From Gymnorhina tibicen (lineage: Eukaryota > Chordata > Aves > Passeriformes > Artamidae), in contig VXAZ01003887.1 of NCBI GenBank assembly GCA_013399875.1, positions 1,159,855 to 1,223,854 on the forward strand: 64,000 bases of DNA. The letters are read 5' to 3'. Of this stretch, positions 53,745-64,000 are shown piece after piece. Each line of letters begins with the position of its first letter. Within the stretch, counting starts at the first letter, position 1. A model generated the notes under the pieces. That model was not told where the DNA came from, did not search any database, and saw nothing but the letters and a program-made list of their open reading frames with translations. Made by a program: the position numbers and the translations under genes.

Positions 53745-54120
53745 ATGGCTTTCACTCAGCCGCGACAACATGCTGCCCCAGCTAATGCGTCTGCCCAGGG
53801 CAGCCCTGGCCAGACACGGGGCAGCTCCTGTGCTTCACCCATCGAACCCCCTCACACACAGAGGTCCCCTCGCCGCACCAGGAAACACAGCTCAACACAT
53901 TGTCCTCCAGCACCAGCACGGGCAAATCTCGGCCTCTGCCGTGCGCTTGCTGACCGCGGCGGCTCCTGCGAGACCCTGTCAGGGCAGTGGCCACGGGGGC
54001 AGCCGGGTGCCTGGCAGGTGTCACTGCCCACCCGAACTCTCACAGGGCCAGGTCCCTCTTCTGCTTCGCCTCCTGCTCACACAGAGGCTGCCTGAAGGTG
54101 ACGGCCTCCGAGAGGCCTCT
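53745..54120. promoter_or_regulatory. GC- and CpG-rich block, possible internal promoter of FOXN3
   Basis: By hand count, 53761-54120 contains 239 G or C in 360 bases (66 percent) and 21 CpG dinucleotides, against AT-rich, CpG-poor surroundings. Observed/expected CpG is roughly 0.5, so it is a borderline island. It lies about 360 bp upstream of the 65-nt FOXN3 exon in the direction of transcription, which is where an alternative promoter could sit. On the minus strand, at its edge, an ATG at 53771 opens a 78-codon frame starting MLSRLSESHK, with a possible donor (GCAG then GTATCT) at 53722. Splicing that donor to the exon at 53385 would leave one base where FOXN3 needs two, so that ATG would not read in the FOXN3 frame. 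The alternative is an older GC-rich repeat, or an internal part of the element that ends in the neighbouring LTR. Confidence 0.4.
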
Positions 54121-54479
54121 CCTATGACAAGTGTGGCTGAAGGCAACAATATTTCAAGCAGAGGAAAGGGAAGAGGAGGGAACAGTGGATCATTTAAACC
54201 TTATTTCCTTCGATGCCTTGGAGCAGCCCCACAGTGCTGTGGGCAATAGACTGTGGAGCATCTGCTCCAACAACCTGTGGTGCTGGCGAGCTGGAGAACA
54301 GGGGAGGCTGTGAGGAAGCTTCCCTGCAGCAGCTGCCCACCACCACCTCTCCCGGTGAGAGGAATGAGGTGAGGTGACCCTGCTCCTGCCCTGGCTGCAG
54401 GAGCATCCTACACCCCCCGCATCATCACTGCGGGCATGGTCTGTGAGGAACAGCTGGGTGCCCCACCAGAAGTGTGCCA

Positions 54480-55300
54480 TTTTGCCTCCACAGTGGTAAT
54501 GTGTTGGGATTGACCTCTGAGGACCTGGTCCCTACTGTCATAATTCGTCCCCCTTCTGTTTTCTCTGGAACACAGTTACAAGACACGGCGATGAAAAAAG
54601 TGGCAAAAATGCAAATCCACAGTAGTGCTGAACAGACAGTGCTGGCGTGGAGGCTGCCAGGGGGAAAGGAGTGGTGGGGGAGTAACCCCAACTGAGCCGA
54701 AAGGAGCCCAGCCAAACCAAGCCCAAAGGAGCACAGCGGAATGGCTGGAAAGTGGCAGCAACCCTGGGACTGACCTTCAGCACATCAGAGCGGTAAAAAG
54801 GGTGGCACAGGCACCTGAGAGGAATTGAACCCAGTGGAGTGGCAGCACAACCTGACTCGGATGACCTAGCTTTTGGGAAGTTTGTTTGTCACTGTTTTCA
54901 GTTGTTTTGGGCTAGGTGGCAGAAAATGCTATCCACAGGAGCCCCCTCACCATCTTGTCTGTGTTCTCAATTACCATAGGAACACACAGGAACGATCACC
55001 ATATTGCCTTTGTCTGGGGAAGCCACATGGATACAACCTACAGGGAGCATCCACCATCTTGTTTTTGTTTATGGTAGTGAATACCTTTATTGTGGATAAA
55101 ATAAGTTCTCTCTTTGTATACTTCTGGTGTTAATATTGTTGTTGTTATTGTGCATTTCTCATTCTATTGCCTTTTGCTGTCAGTAAATTGCTATCTCAAC
55201 CCATAGTCTCTGTTCTTGTCCCTCCCTTACCGGAAGAGGTTAAGGAAGAGGAGTGGCTTATTTGGAGTCTAATTTGCTGCTGATGTTACAAACCACCACA
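54480..55300 (+). mobile_element. ERVL-type LTR, probably solo, antisense to FOXN3
   Basis: The 3' half follows the layout of avian ERVL LTRs. There is a CCCCAACTGA block at 54686-54695, then a ...TAGTGAATACCTTTATTGTG stretch near 55074-55095, a run ending in AGTAAATTGC, the phrase TCTCAACCCA at 55194-55203, a G/A-rich AAGAGG..GAGG segment, and a terminal ...ACAAACCACCACA. LTRs end in CA, which fits 55300. The 5' edge is uncertain. A TGTGGTG at 54276-54282 is a perfect 7-bp inverted match to CACCACA at 55294-55300 and would give a 1,025-bp LTR, but the adjoining 5-bp flanks (CAACC and GGCTT) do not match as a target-site duplication. No gag, pol or env reading frame is present. The copy looks old and diverged. 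Confidence 0.6.
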
Positions 55301-56140
55301 GGCTTTTCCTAACAGTGCTGCTGACTAGCAGTCCAGGTGCACGCCTCCTTCCCCTATGGCACAGCTCATCCTCTCCATGGCTGTCTGCAGGTTGTGCTGC
55401 CCAGAGCAGGAATGTCACCACCACTCTCATTCCTGCTGTGTGGGCAATCCTTAATGGGAGACGCTACCTGTAGGATTTTGCTGATGGGATCCAAGGGCTC
55501 AGGCACAGTGAGTATTTTAAAACCACAGTACCTGGGGTAAGTAACTATTTGTTACAGCATTGTCAAGGCACGTGGTAGAGACAGGCTGCCACAGAGTCCT
55601 TCCTGTGGTCAGGAAACAGGTTTCAAAATTCTCTACAGCTTGAAGACAATCATAGGTGTTCTAATATGCTAAGCTTTTACTGAAATCAGCATCATGAAAC
55701 TATGCTACCAATATATAAATAATTGCCCTATGCCCAAATTCAGGCACAATTTATAAGTAAGGGACTAAATATCCTTCAATAAGATCACTGTAAGGCACTC
55801 TGCCTTTTTAAGGAGGTAATCCTTCCTCTACGGATGCAAAGTGTGAACCAATCCCCACAATCCATTTCTACTCAAAGCTACTTTTGTCTGCTCGAGTTGA
55901 CGATTGCTACACAAAATGCAACGAAATGAAATCAGGTGCTATCTATTACATTGACAGCATTAGCAAAGTTCTGATAAAATGCCATCTAGAAAAAAAACAT
56001 TGCTTCCACAATTATTCTGCAGATAGTCTTGTGCTAATAAATTAAAAATTTAACATGTTAAAATAAGGACTGTATATAGATCCAAAGCAATTACATGAGT
56101 AATAAGAACCTTCAACACTCCTGAACCAAAAGCGGAATTG

Positions 56141-56166
56141 AGACAGAGAGAGAGGGAGAGAGAGGA
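56141..56166. repeat. GA-rich microsatellite
   Basis: AGACAGAGAGAGAGGGAGAG and following AGAG form a short, interrupted GA tract. Confidence 0.8.
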
Positions 56167-59100
56167 AACAAAATGACCAAAAAGAAGTTAAGTAGGTCTA
56201 CATTGTAAGTGCTGGAGAGCATGGGGCACACACTTGTCTGAGCACACGCTCACTTCCTAGTGCTTAATGCAACCAATTGTTTGCATTCCTTATAGTAAGC
56301 ACCTGCTCTTCAGTGTAGCTCCTCAACTCATAGGAAGGTCAAGAGCTGTTGAGGGCATTCACACTCCTGTAGGATTTGCTCCTGCAACATATGTTGCAAT
56401 GCATCAGAGTCACGCACAATCTCTGGAACAGGACCCATCAGGCTACAAATGGAAAGCTATAGCATAGTCTTGATACTGTAAAGACTTGCTAATCAGAAAC
56501 AACCCTATGGCAACTATATGCCTTTCAAAAGCCCAAGAGAAAAAAAAAGTGACACTGCAAAAGAAATTCACTCCCAGGCTGTCGTAAGTGGGTGGAAGAG
56601 GGTTAAAGAAAGGAGTGGGAAAAGCGTATATATTTGAATAGACAAAATGTCTCCACTAGAGAAACAAAGCCATAGTGATTTATCTTATTTTCCAATTTGA
56701 AAAAAGGCCCAGGACTCTCATAAAAGTCTCCATCCAATTCAGCTCAAACCCACATGAACTGAGAAAATTAACTGTGTCTTCCCAGGGAAGGAAGTTAAAG
56801 AATTAAAGCATGTAAATAATGTACTGCAGCGACTGTCAAGCCTTTCGAAACAACAATCTTCTGTGTTTGCAGAGCTTTGCTGAAGTTTAGCTATGTCTGA
56901 TCTGCATTAGGTAAATTTTTTTTCTGGTCCCAAACTTTTGCGTGTGAAGTCTCAGAGGGAATTAATTATTAAAACATATTTCAAGTTGACAAATCACAGA
57001 GTTGAACTCTCTCTCACTTTAAAGTGTCCAAAAGCTGCTTGCTATCCATTTCAGATTAAGAAACCATTTGAAGAAGTTCATTCTTCTAAAGTCCAACAAT
57101 AAAAAACCAGAACATTTGGTCCATCCCAGACATTTTTTCAAACAAATTGTTTCTTCAGTGTAGCCTTTAAGCTATGAGAGAAGAGTGGCTGGTTCTCCTA
57201 CAGAAGTAACAGTATATTCTGCGTTTAGACAAAATAAAAACACATAATCTGGGTTTACTATTTTCTTTTGTAATCAATACCTGATAAAAAATTAATATTG
57301 ATGCCATTAGCGCTATTGATGGAAGAGTTTTTCCCCAACTAAACACACTGACTAAAGTAATATCTCTCGGAAGAAAAGCAGTAAATGGTTTGAACTCTTA
57401 TCTCACTGTGAAGAAACTTGGGGCCTAATACACTTTTGTTATGCACACGTTTGGTCTGGCCTAACTCCGAGAAGCAGATGAGCACAGGGCACTTGCAGGG
57501 GTGGGTGCAAGACGGACTGTGATCAACTGTAACAAGCTGGTATTTCAAGCAAACGTCTTGAAAGAACAATTCATATAGTTTATGAATTAGACAGCACATG
57601 AAACATCAACAGTTACCTGCCAAAGACCATTGGTTTGATTTTCAGAAAATACTGTTGTTTGAAGCAACCCTCAGCCAACAGGATATGCAGGCTGCAACAG
57701 TATTTGTAGCAAATGCATAAAACAGCATGCAGGGGTACAAGTTCAGATGCCTCCAGTGCACAATACACCTCTCTCCAAAGCATAGTCACTGGCACTGTGG
57801 CATCTGTGCACCACCACAGGGAGCAAACAGAAGTATTCACAGCCTGCTGAACCTGTATCTCAGAGAACTGATGGGGGACAGTGTTTAACCCCTGAGGAAC
57901 TGGGAGACACCTCTGATCAAAGCCCACCTTTCCTGTGGATATGCTAGCAATTTTTAATGGCAAGTGGGACTTGATTTCCACTCAAGGCAAGCGATGAATT
58001 CTTCCTTCTCTGAAGACACAACCAGCAGGAAACTTTGTTGTGCTACTGGGCCCCAGGCACGGGAAGCTTCTTGACAGCAGGGATTTTTCTGAGGAAAGGC
58101 TTTTCCATAGGAAAATGTTGCTTTGCTGAAATCTAAAACATTCTAAAGGAATGTGTTGATTTGAACACTGTTTCTGCTGGAAACCAGGCCAATATGAAGG
58201 CTGTCCAGCCAGTGAGGGTTCATGGCAGCTGGCCAGCCCAACCAGGAGCTCCCAGGGCATACAGAAGCAAGAATGTGTGTGAGCCCCCCTGATTAATTAT
58301 TTCTATCAAAATGTATGATGGACATTTATAAAAATCTTCAAAAGGTGCATAGGCTTCAAGAAACTTAAAAAAGGAAACATAAATCCTTTGTCTTCTGGAA
58401 TTCACATTAGAGCAAGGAGACTGCAGTCTTAAAGCCAAGCACTAAAAAAAGCCAGAGTAAGAATTCTCTTGCACAGTTGCAGTATTTCACAACTATGCCA
58501 AAAGCTCTCACAGGCCTCTTTGTCAGAGAGGCTTGATTAATAGATTTAAAAAACCCAAACAACTAAAAATTCAAACCAAATTCAATTGTGTGGGACTACA
58601 CACCACAATTAAGGGATTATGAAAACACAGAAGCCAGGCAATAAATACAGGCCAATGACTATGTTACCAAATATGTCCACAGAGTGATGGTAAAGCAGGA
58701 AGACACAGAAAGAGGGGAAAGCAAACATACAAGCCAACACCAGCCCCTGAACACACATTTCGAAGGCCTTTGAAGCCGGGGCTTGTTAGCCCAATGAAGG
58801 ACAGCTCAGTGGAGATGAAGGGAAACTTTCACACACACACCTTAGCCCACCATGGCCAAGAGGAGGTGGAATCAGCTGCTGGGGCACGGCTGGTGCCAAA
58901 GTACATCCTGGCTCTCAGGAAAGCCTAGACTACAGGGCAGGATAGGTCACTGAAGGATAGAAATATGAACAGTGTCAGCTGTAAGCTAACAAGCTGTTGC
59001 ACACAAAATACCCAACACAGTCTGCAGTAAGCAAACAGCTGCTAGACCACAAAAAGGCAGCAAGGAAACAAAGCATGTCCTCTCCAGCCCTTAGTAGTGG

Positions 59101-62100
59101 CAAAAATGATGGGAACAAGAAAAGATGACTGACTGAAGTGCCTCTACATCCTGCTCGACCCAATACACTGCAACCACCCCCCTTTGCCCTGGGGACAGTA
59201 CCAGTTATCAGGACAGCTCTACAGCTGAAACTTCCTGGGAACGGAGGCTGCCACTGCCAGGTGAAGGGAAAGAAGGCATTGCTGTACCCATGCTGTAGGT
59301 ATTCCATTACCAACCATCCACATGGTTCTCTGTCAAGTCTCACCAACACCTCTGAGTGGTGAGGAGGAAGAGTGAACTGAAGGAAATGTCAAGCACACCA
59401 AACCTAGAAGCAACAAATTATTTGTCAAAGAGCAACAAATGAAGCATCTTGCAGGCACAGAAATCCACTTAGAAAAGTTTCTGAGATTCAACTAAATCAC
59501 AGTTAGCCTTATGTTCAAGTTGCTGATAACAATAGCTGTAGATGCTTTATCTGGATAGAGCCCATTAAACCTTGTATCTAGAGGCAGCAGGGAACAATGC
59601 TCTTGACAAGCACATTCAGCTCCGGATGTCAGCAGGGTGCAGACTGCTACTATAAGGTATATAAATGGCTGTCCAACTAAGCTGGAAGACTTCAGTTTTT
59701 ACCATTACTTGAGAAGTAAATTTAGGATGGTGTTGTAGCTGAGGAAAAAAGCTTAAGTATGTTTTTGTGGGAATACAGCATTCCTTGATGCTGGAAGATG
59801 AACAGTACTTCCTCGTGGCAATCATCCTGCGTAAGGCATGGGAAATGTTCCCAACTACAGCGGTGAGCAGCCTTCTTGGCTCCTGTGCAGAACAAACATG
59901 GTCTGCAAAGTGGCTGCTGAATGGCCCAGGAGGAGGTCACTTGGTCCAAACCACACTGCCATGAGCTTGCAGAGTGAACACAAGACAGACAGCAGCTCCT
60001 TCTGATTGGTGACTCTTGTAACACTTGTCAGCTCTTCACTGCTTGCACTGGAGACCTCACATCCTTCCACTGTTGTATCAGCTTCCTTTTCCACACTCAA
60101 GTTTAATGCCATTACTGCATGCGGGCGAACAACACTACTGCACTGCAAAGAGGGTCTAATTCTCTCTATCTGGGTATATAACCACAGTTGTTTTAATGAA
60201 CTGATCACTGTCATTATACATTTTGAGCAATACAGAAGTATTTATTTACTGCTGGACCTGTAATACTTGTATTTTGCTACTGAGGAAAAGAAAATGTCTA
60301 ATCCTTGCCAGCAGCTTGCTGGCAGTTAATATCACAATTAGCAATCACCCAGCAACAAAACAAGCAAGCTTCCTATCCAAGTAAAGCGAAAAAACCTCTA
60401 CTAACCCAGGCCAATGACAATACATTAAAAAAAGAAATCTTGAAAGCTGGTGTTAAGGTATTTCCTGACTTCAATGAAAACTGATTACTTTAGAGATTTT
60501 AAATATATAAACCCATTACTCCATCTTCTCGACTTTTCCGTAACTGACAAAACATTATTGTTAAAGAGATTTATGAATTCACAATACAGATTTTTAATTT
60601 ATGACTGCTAATCTAATATTCTGGCAATGTTTCTCTTTTCTCTGCAATTCCCTCTTTTACTGTCTCTCGGTATCTCTCACTTACTGCAACATATGAGATC
60701 GAGACTTTAAGCTCCTAGATGGAGTCTTTCCTGGTTTCTCTAGGGTGTCTAACACATTTTCAAGTGAACAATAAAATTTTGATCCCTTGTGCACTCTAAA
60801 GGAGTTTTCTGTATGACACAACTGCCAGAGGGATTACATCTAAATTTCATTAAAGACTAAAGAAAAGTTGCTCATGAAAGCCACTCATGAACAGAATGCC
60901 TGAAAATAAAATTTAATGCTTTTTGAAGGATGAAGTGAAAAGTTGGTCAAATCTTTACATTCTCCAAATAGCCAAAGCCATTCTCCTGCCATGGTCTTCA
61001 CTTAAAATAAGTAATTAAGCAAGAACATGGCAGTGGGGGGCAGGAGGGGGGGGCAGAAGGGGAGCATGGGGAATAAAGGAAAAGTTAAAAAAAATCTTCT
61101 CAAATTTCCAGAATCAGGGATAAAAATGGTAATTCCTAATTTCAAGAAAAACATGGTCATGTGTCCTTTGGAGCCCATCAATGACTGCTACGGTGCTCAA
61201 AAGGCCCCTCTCACTGCTGGTGTGATGTATGAAGCCTTCTTGTCCACTCTGTGAGACTCTGTAGCCTTCGGCCAGAATGTTGGGTCTTTGCTGAGAGCTG
61301 AATATGATTTATTTACGGACAAAAACACAGGGTTTGTTTAAATGAATGAAAAGATCATAATTTCTAGAGAGTTGTTGTTTCAAGAGAGATGGCTATTTGA
61401 GGTACACCAGCCTCCTAGTGCAAAATGAAAATCTCTCATTAATCTGTGTTTAAATATTTTAAGATGTATTTTGTGAACACAAGATAATTCTATCTTGAAT
61501 AGAACAGCTGAAGGCTGAAACAGGAGAAAGTCCAGATATATTTGAAAATTCATGGTGAGGCAGCTGTCCCATGTTACTTTTAATTAAAAAAGATTTGTCT
61601 CCATTGAGAATTGGGAGAGGCTGTCTATCAGTCTCCAGTTCTAATTCTGCCTCTACCACTGAAATCACACAGCGACTCCAGGCAAGTAATTTCATCCTTT
61701 CTGTCTGAATTTTACTTTTCTTCTTTTGTACTAAAAACAGGCTTACTGACACAGACTACATATCTCTGGAAGGAACAAAGAATCGTTAACTAACAACACA
61801 GTAGGTGAGGGAATAGTCTTTTGAAGTGCATGTAGTTAAGGAGGGACCAACACAGCTCACTTCTAGAGCATAGCTGTTATTTGTTCCCACTTCCCTTATT
61901 TTGAAGTAAGGAAAAATACAAGGTTACTTCACATGCTAAAGTGCTCTGTTTCTCCTTATTTCACAACTGCTATTAAATGGTTCCTAGACTATCTATCACT
62001 GGATGAATAACTGGTCAGGCAGGGGAAACGTCAAGAGTTACCTAAACTTGCTCCTGTGCTACAGAGCGTGCCTGTGCCAGCTCAAGCAGGAACCACCAGT

Positions 62101-62609
62101 CAGTGCCCTGAAGCCCAGATGAACAGAATATTCCATTTACAGACAGCCACCAGCCTCTCAGACTACAGAGGACTGTGGCCTCTTCTGGGCTACAGCAGCA
62201 TCAAACACTGACCTAGCCAGCAGAGAGAAGTTTGAGTCTCTTCTATTCTACAAAATCAGAAAAGAAGCACTTAAGTTTTCTGCTTCCATTTGCTGCAAAA
62301 CAAGCGATGGGAAAGAAGAGGTTCATTTCTGGTTTGGTTTTACTTGCTTAATGTCGCACTGGAAGAAAAGCAATTCTTTATTCTAAGGTTCTGGAAAACA
62401 AATGAGTCCTAGAAATTGTCTGTACCTAAGGCCCACCTTCATGTTAAACTTAATGTAAAGAGCCTGCTCTGATAGTTAATACTAAGTACAGACAGGGCTC
62501 TAGAGAACATCCATACTGACCATCTGAGCAACTGAACTGCAGTGAAACTGCAGAGCTATTAACCAGGCACAACACTGTAATGTTCTTCTAAAAGAAGGAT
62601 TCTCCCAAA

Positions 62610-62690
62610 TCTAAATTGATTAATTATTTTTAAAAGCCCAAGGTCACACAATTGACTTCTGTTATTCTAGTCCTGAGTTCTCCATTTATT
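62610..62690 (+). mobile_element. Possible MIR-like SINE fragment
   Basis: GCCCAAGGTCACACA at 62636-62650 is a 15-bp exact match to the MIR core as I recall it. The bases before it (GATTAATTATTTTT...) loosely follow the consensus GGTTAAGTAACTT, and the bases after it diverge. The match is short, so the call is tentative. Confidence 0.4.
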
Positions 62691-63011
62691 ATCTTGTAGA
62701 ATTTCAAACAGCTTTGCTGACAGACCTGCCCAGATTTCAGACATATTTCCTACATGAGGCTCCTACTCACATCTCTAACCATGGCTTAACCATGGCCTGT
62801 CAGTCAACTGGACTTGAGAGTGATGATATGCACACCTCTGCTGGAACGGCTGGTCACCCGTTCCTGAGAACACACCACTTGTTCATTTTAAAGACACAAT
62901 GTACCTTGAACATGCACAAAATTATAAACATGTGCACATGCAAAAGAGCAAATCTGATTTTAAATGGAACACATGTAGATGGGAAAAAGGGGGGGCGAGA
63001 CCTTAAAGTTT

Positions 63012-63046
63012 TGTGTGTGTGTGTGTGTGCGCGTGCGTGTGTGTGT
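63012..63046. repeat. GT microsatellite with GC interruptions
   Basis: About 35 bp of alternating purine-pyrimidine GT is interrupted by GCGC and GCGTGC. This composition can adopt Z-DNA. It is likely length-polymorphic. Confidence 0.92.
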
Positions 63047-63328
63047 CCTCCGCCAACTGCTTCATGTTGCTTGCTGAAATTCTTGTTTACCCGGAATGGT
63101 GTGATTCCCCATTTCACCAATTTAAGTACTAAGGGAACTTAAAACTAAGCATGACCCGCAGGCTGCTGCCAGTATGAGCTCCCCCTCCACCACTTGCTCA
63201 AAGCCAAGGCGCTTACCAGCTGAAATTTTCCATGCTTGGTCTTTCTCATTAATCTTGAATGAATGTGGTTCAGATGATTCAGAACTAATCTGGCTTCTGG
63301 AATTACAGCAGCAGAGGACAAACAAATG

Positions 63329-63362
63329 TTTAACCTCTCCCCTGGAACATTTAACCTCTCCC
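63329..63362 (+). repeat. Direct repeat, 13 bp, 21-bp period
   Basis: TTTAACCTCTCCC occurs at 63329-63341 and again at 63350-63362, with CTGGAACA between the copies. This indicates a small local duplication. Confidence 0.85.
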
Positions 63363-63512
63363 AGATGCTAAGGGTATTTTTCCCTGGGAAGCTTAATGTG
63401 CTTATAGGATCTGCGACACTACTCCAGAGGAGGCTGCAGAGATTTGTACTCGCTGGGCCATACACCAAAGTGTTTGATGCACATGTCAGAAAGTTATGTA
63501 AAAGCAGAAAAT

Positions 63513-63540
63513 ATGATGATGGTGATGATGATGATGATGA
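63513..63540. repeat. GAT/ATG trinucleotide microsatellite
   Basis: Nine ATG-phase units occur with one GGTG interruption. The open frames that cross it read poly-Met or poly-Asp and are an artefact of the repeat. Confidence 0.9.
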
Positions 63541-64000
63541 CAACAGCATCAAAACAGAAGTCAAGTATTCACATATTTGAAAATTATTACAATTACGTAT
63601 TTTATCATCTCAATTCTACCTCTTCATGTGTGTCTATTACATGAGTCCCGCATTCAATGGTCATACACTTGTCCCCCAGAAGATCTGAGCCTGAGGACCA
63701 TACTGCACAGCAAGCAAGGTGCTCAAAAGATAAATGACAGATAGTTTGTGGATTCTATCACCAACACAAAAGCTTAATGTATAAATAACGTGTTATCCTT
63801 AGAGATACATTTTTAGAAATAAACTGCTAAGGCATAAAAAGTTTAGTATCAAAATGTGTCAGTTTTCACTCATTCATATTCCCAAGATTATTCCTATTGA
63901 AGGACTGAGAGCTGTAGTTTAGGAATGGGGGAGAGACATACCAATACACACATAAAAAGCCCTACGGCATCCAACAACGGGGCTGTTTCACATCTGGGTC

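Larger units (their letters stand above)
55301..63011. other. Intronic stretch without identifiable gene
   Basis: AT-rich intron between the LTR and the GT microsatellite. Apart from the GA-rich tract at 56141-56166 and the weak MIR-like match near 62640, I see no repeat or exon. Modest open frames near 57613-58440 and 59722-60214 have no recognisable content. Confidence 0.5.
53386..64000 (-). other. FOXN3: 3' part of the FOXN3 intron upstream of the 65-nt exon
   Basis: This is intronic sequence leading to the acceptor at 53386. It carries a GC/CpG-rich block (53745-54120) and an ERVL-type LTR ending at 55300. Beyond that it is AT-rich DNA with microsatellites at 56141-56165, 63012-63046 and 63513-63540 and a weak MIR-like scrap at 62610-62690. 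No forkhead-domain exon (sequence for W-K-N-S-V-R-H-N-L-S-L) was found, so that exon should lie above position 64000. Confidence 0.8.

Noticed and set aside
53662..54249. 195-codon plus-strand open frame, the longest in the window
   Set aside because: It lies across the GC/CpG-rich block, where stops are rare. Other frames are open on both strands over the same DNA, and the product is low-complexity Pro/Ala/Arg-rich with no domain.
63326..63644. Proteins with poly-Asp or poly-Met runs
   Set aside because: The runs are translations of the ATG/GAT microsatellite in different frames.
1..64000. CRISPR array, bacterial operon, phage or plasmid features
   Set aside because: There are no regularly spaced repeats, no operon-like tightly packed genes and no long genes. 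The intron-exon structure of FOXN3 shows this is vertebrate nuclear DNA.
1..64000. tRNA, rRNA or snRNA genes
   Set aside because: I saw no tRNA A/B-box pairs with a cloverleaf, and no rRNA or U-snRNA signature sequences. A covariance-model search would be needed to exclude small snoRNAs or microRNAs.

Overview
The window is a piece of a vertebrate nuclear genome, most likely avian. It is AT-rich, intron-dominated DNA with very low repeat density. It contains no Alu, L1 or B-type repeats, only a few very old MIR-like SINE scraps, and one LTR whose 3' half resembles the ERVL-type LTRs of birds. Nothing resembles a bacterial or viral gene layout. The species cannot be fixed from the sequence.

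The only gene I can identify is FOXN3 (forkhead box N3, checkpoint suppressor 1), transcribed on the minus strand from high to low coordinates. Two short coding exons are present: a 65-nt exon at 53321-53385 and a 66-nt exon at 5761-5826. They are consecutive in the protein, agree in splice phase, and encode the segment just C-terminal to the forkhead DNA-binding domain. Between them lies one intron of 47,494 bp that fills about three quarters of the window. The forkhead exon(s) should lie beyond position 64000, and the C-terminal exons beyond position 1. I looked for both inside the window and did not find them.

Layout: 1-5760 is the start of the next downstream intron (one MIR-like fragment, a pyrimidine-rich stretch). 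5761-5826 is the 66-nt exon. 5827-53320 is the large intron. It holds a CpG-bearing candidate element at 6540-6815, a compact CpG cluster with a near-perfect RFX X-box at about 26180-26345, small tandem duplications, simple repeats and a few open but unrecognised reading frames. 53321-53385 is the 65-nt exon. Above it are a GC/CpG-rich block (53745-54120) and an ERVL-type LTR ending at 55300 on the plus strand, antisense to FOXN3. 55301-64000 is further intron with microsatellites.

Most open reading frames in the window are chance. The functional questions are about FOXN3 processing and regulation: the 66-nt exon is frame-neutral and has two overlapping donor sites, and the CpG-rich block 360 bp upstream of the 65-nt exon could be an internal promoter. 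I found no convincing new multi-gene system.
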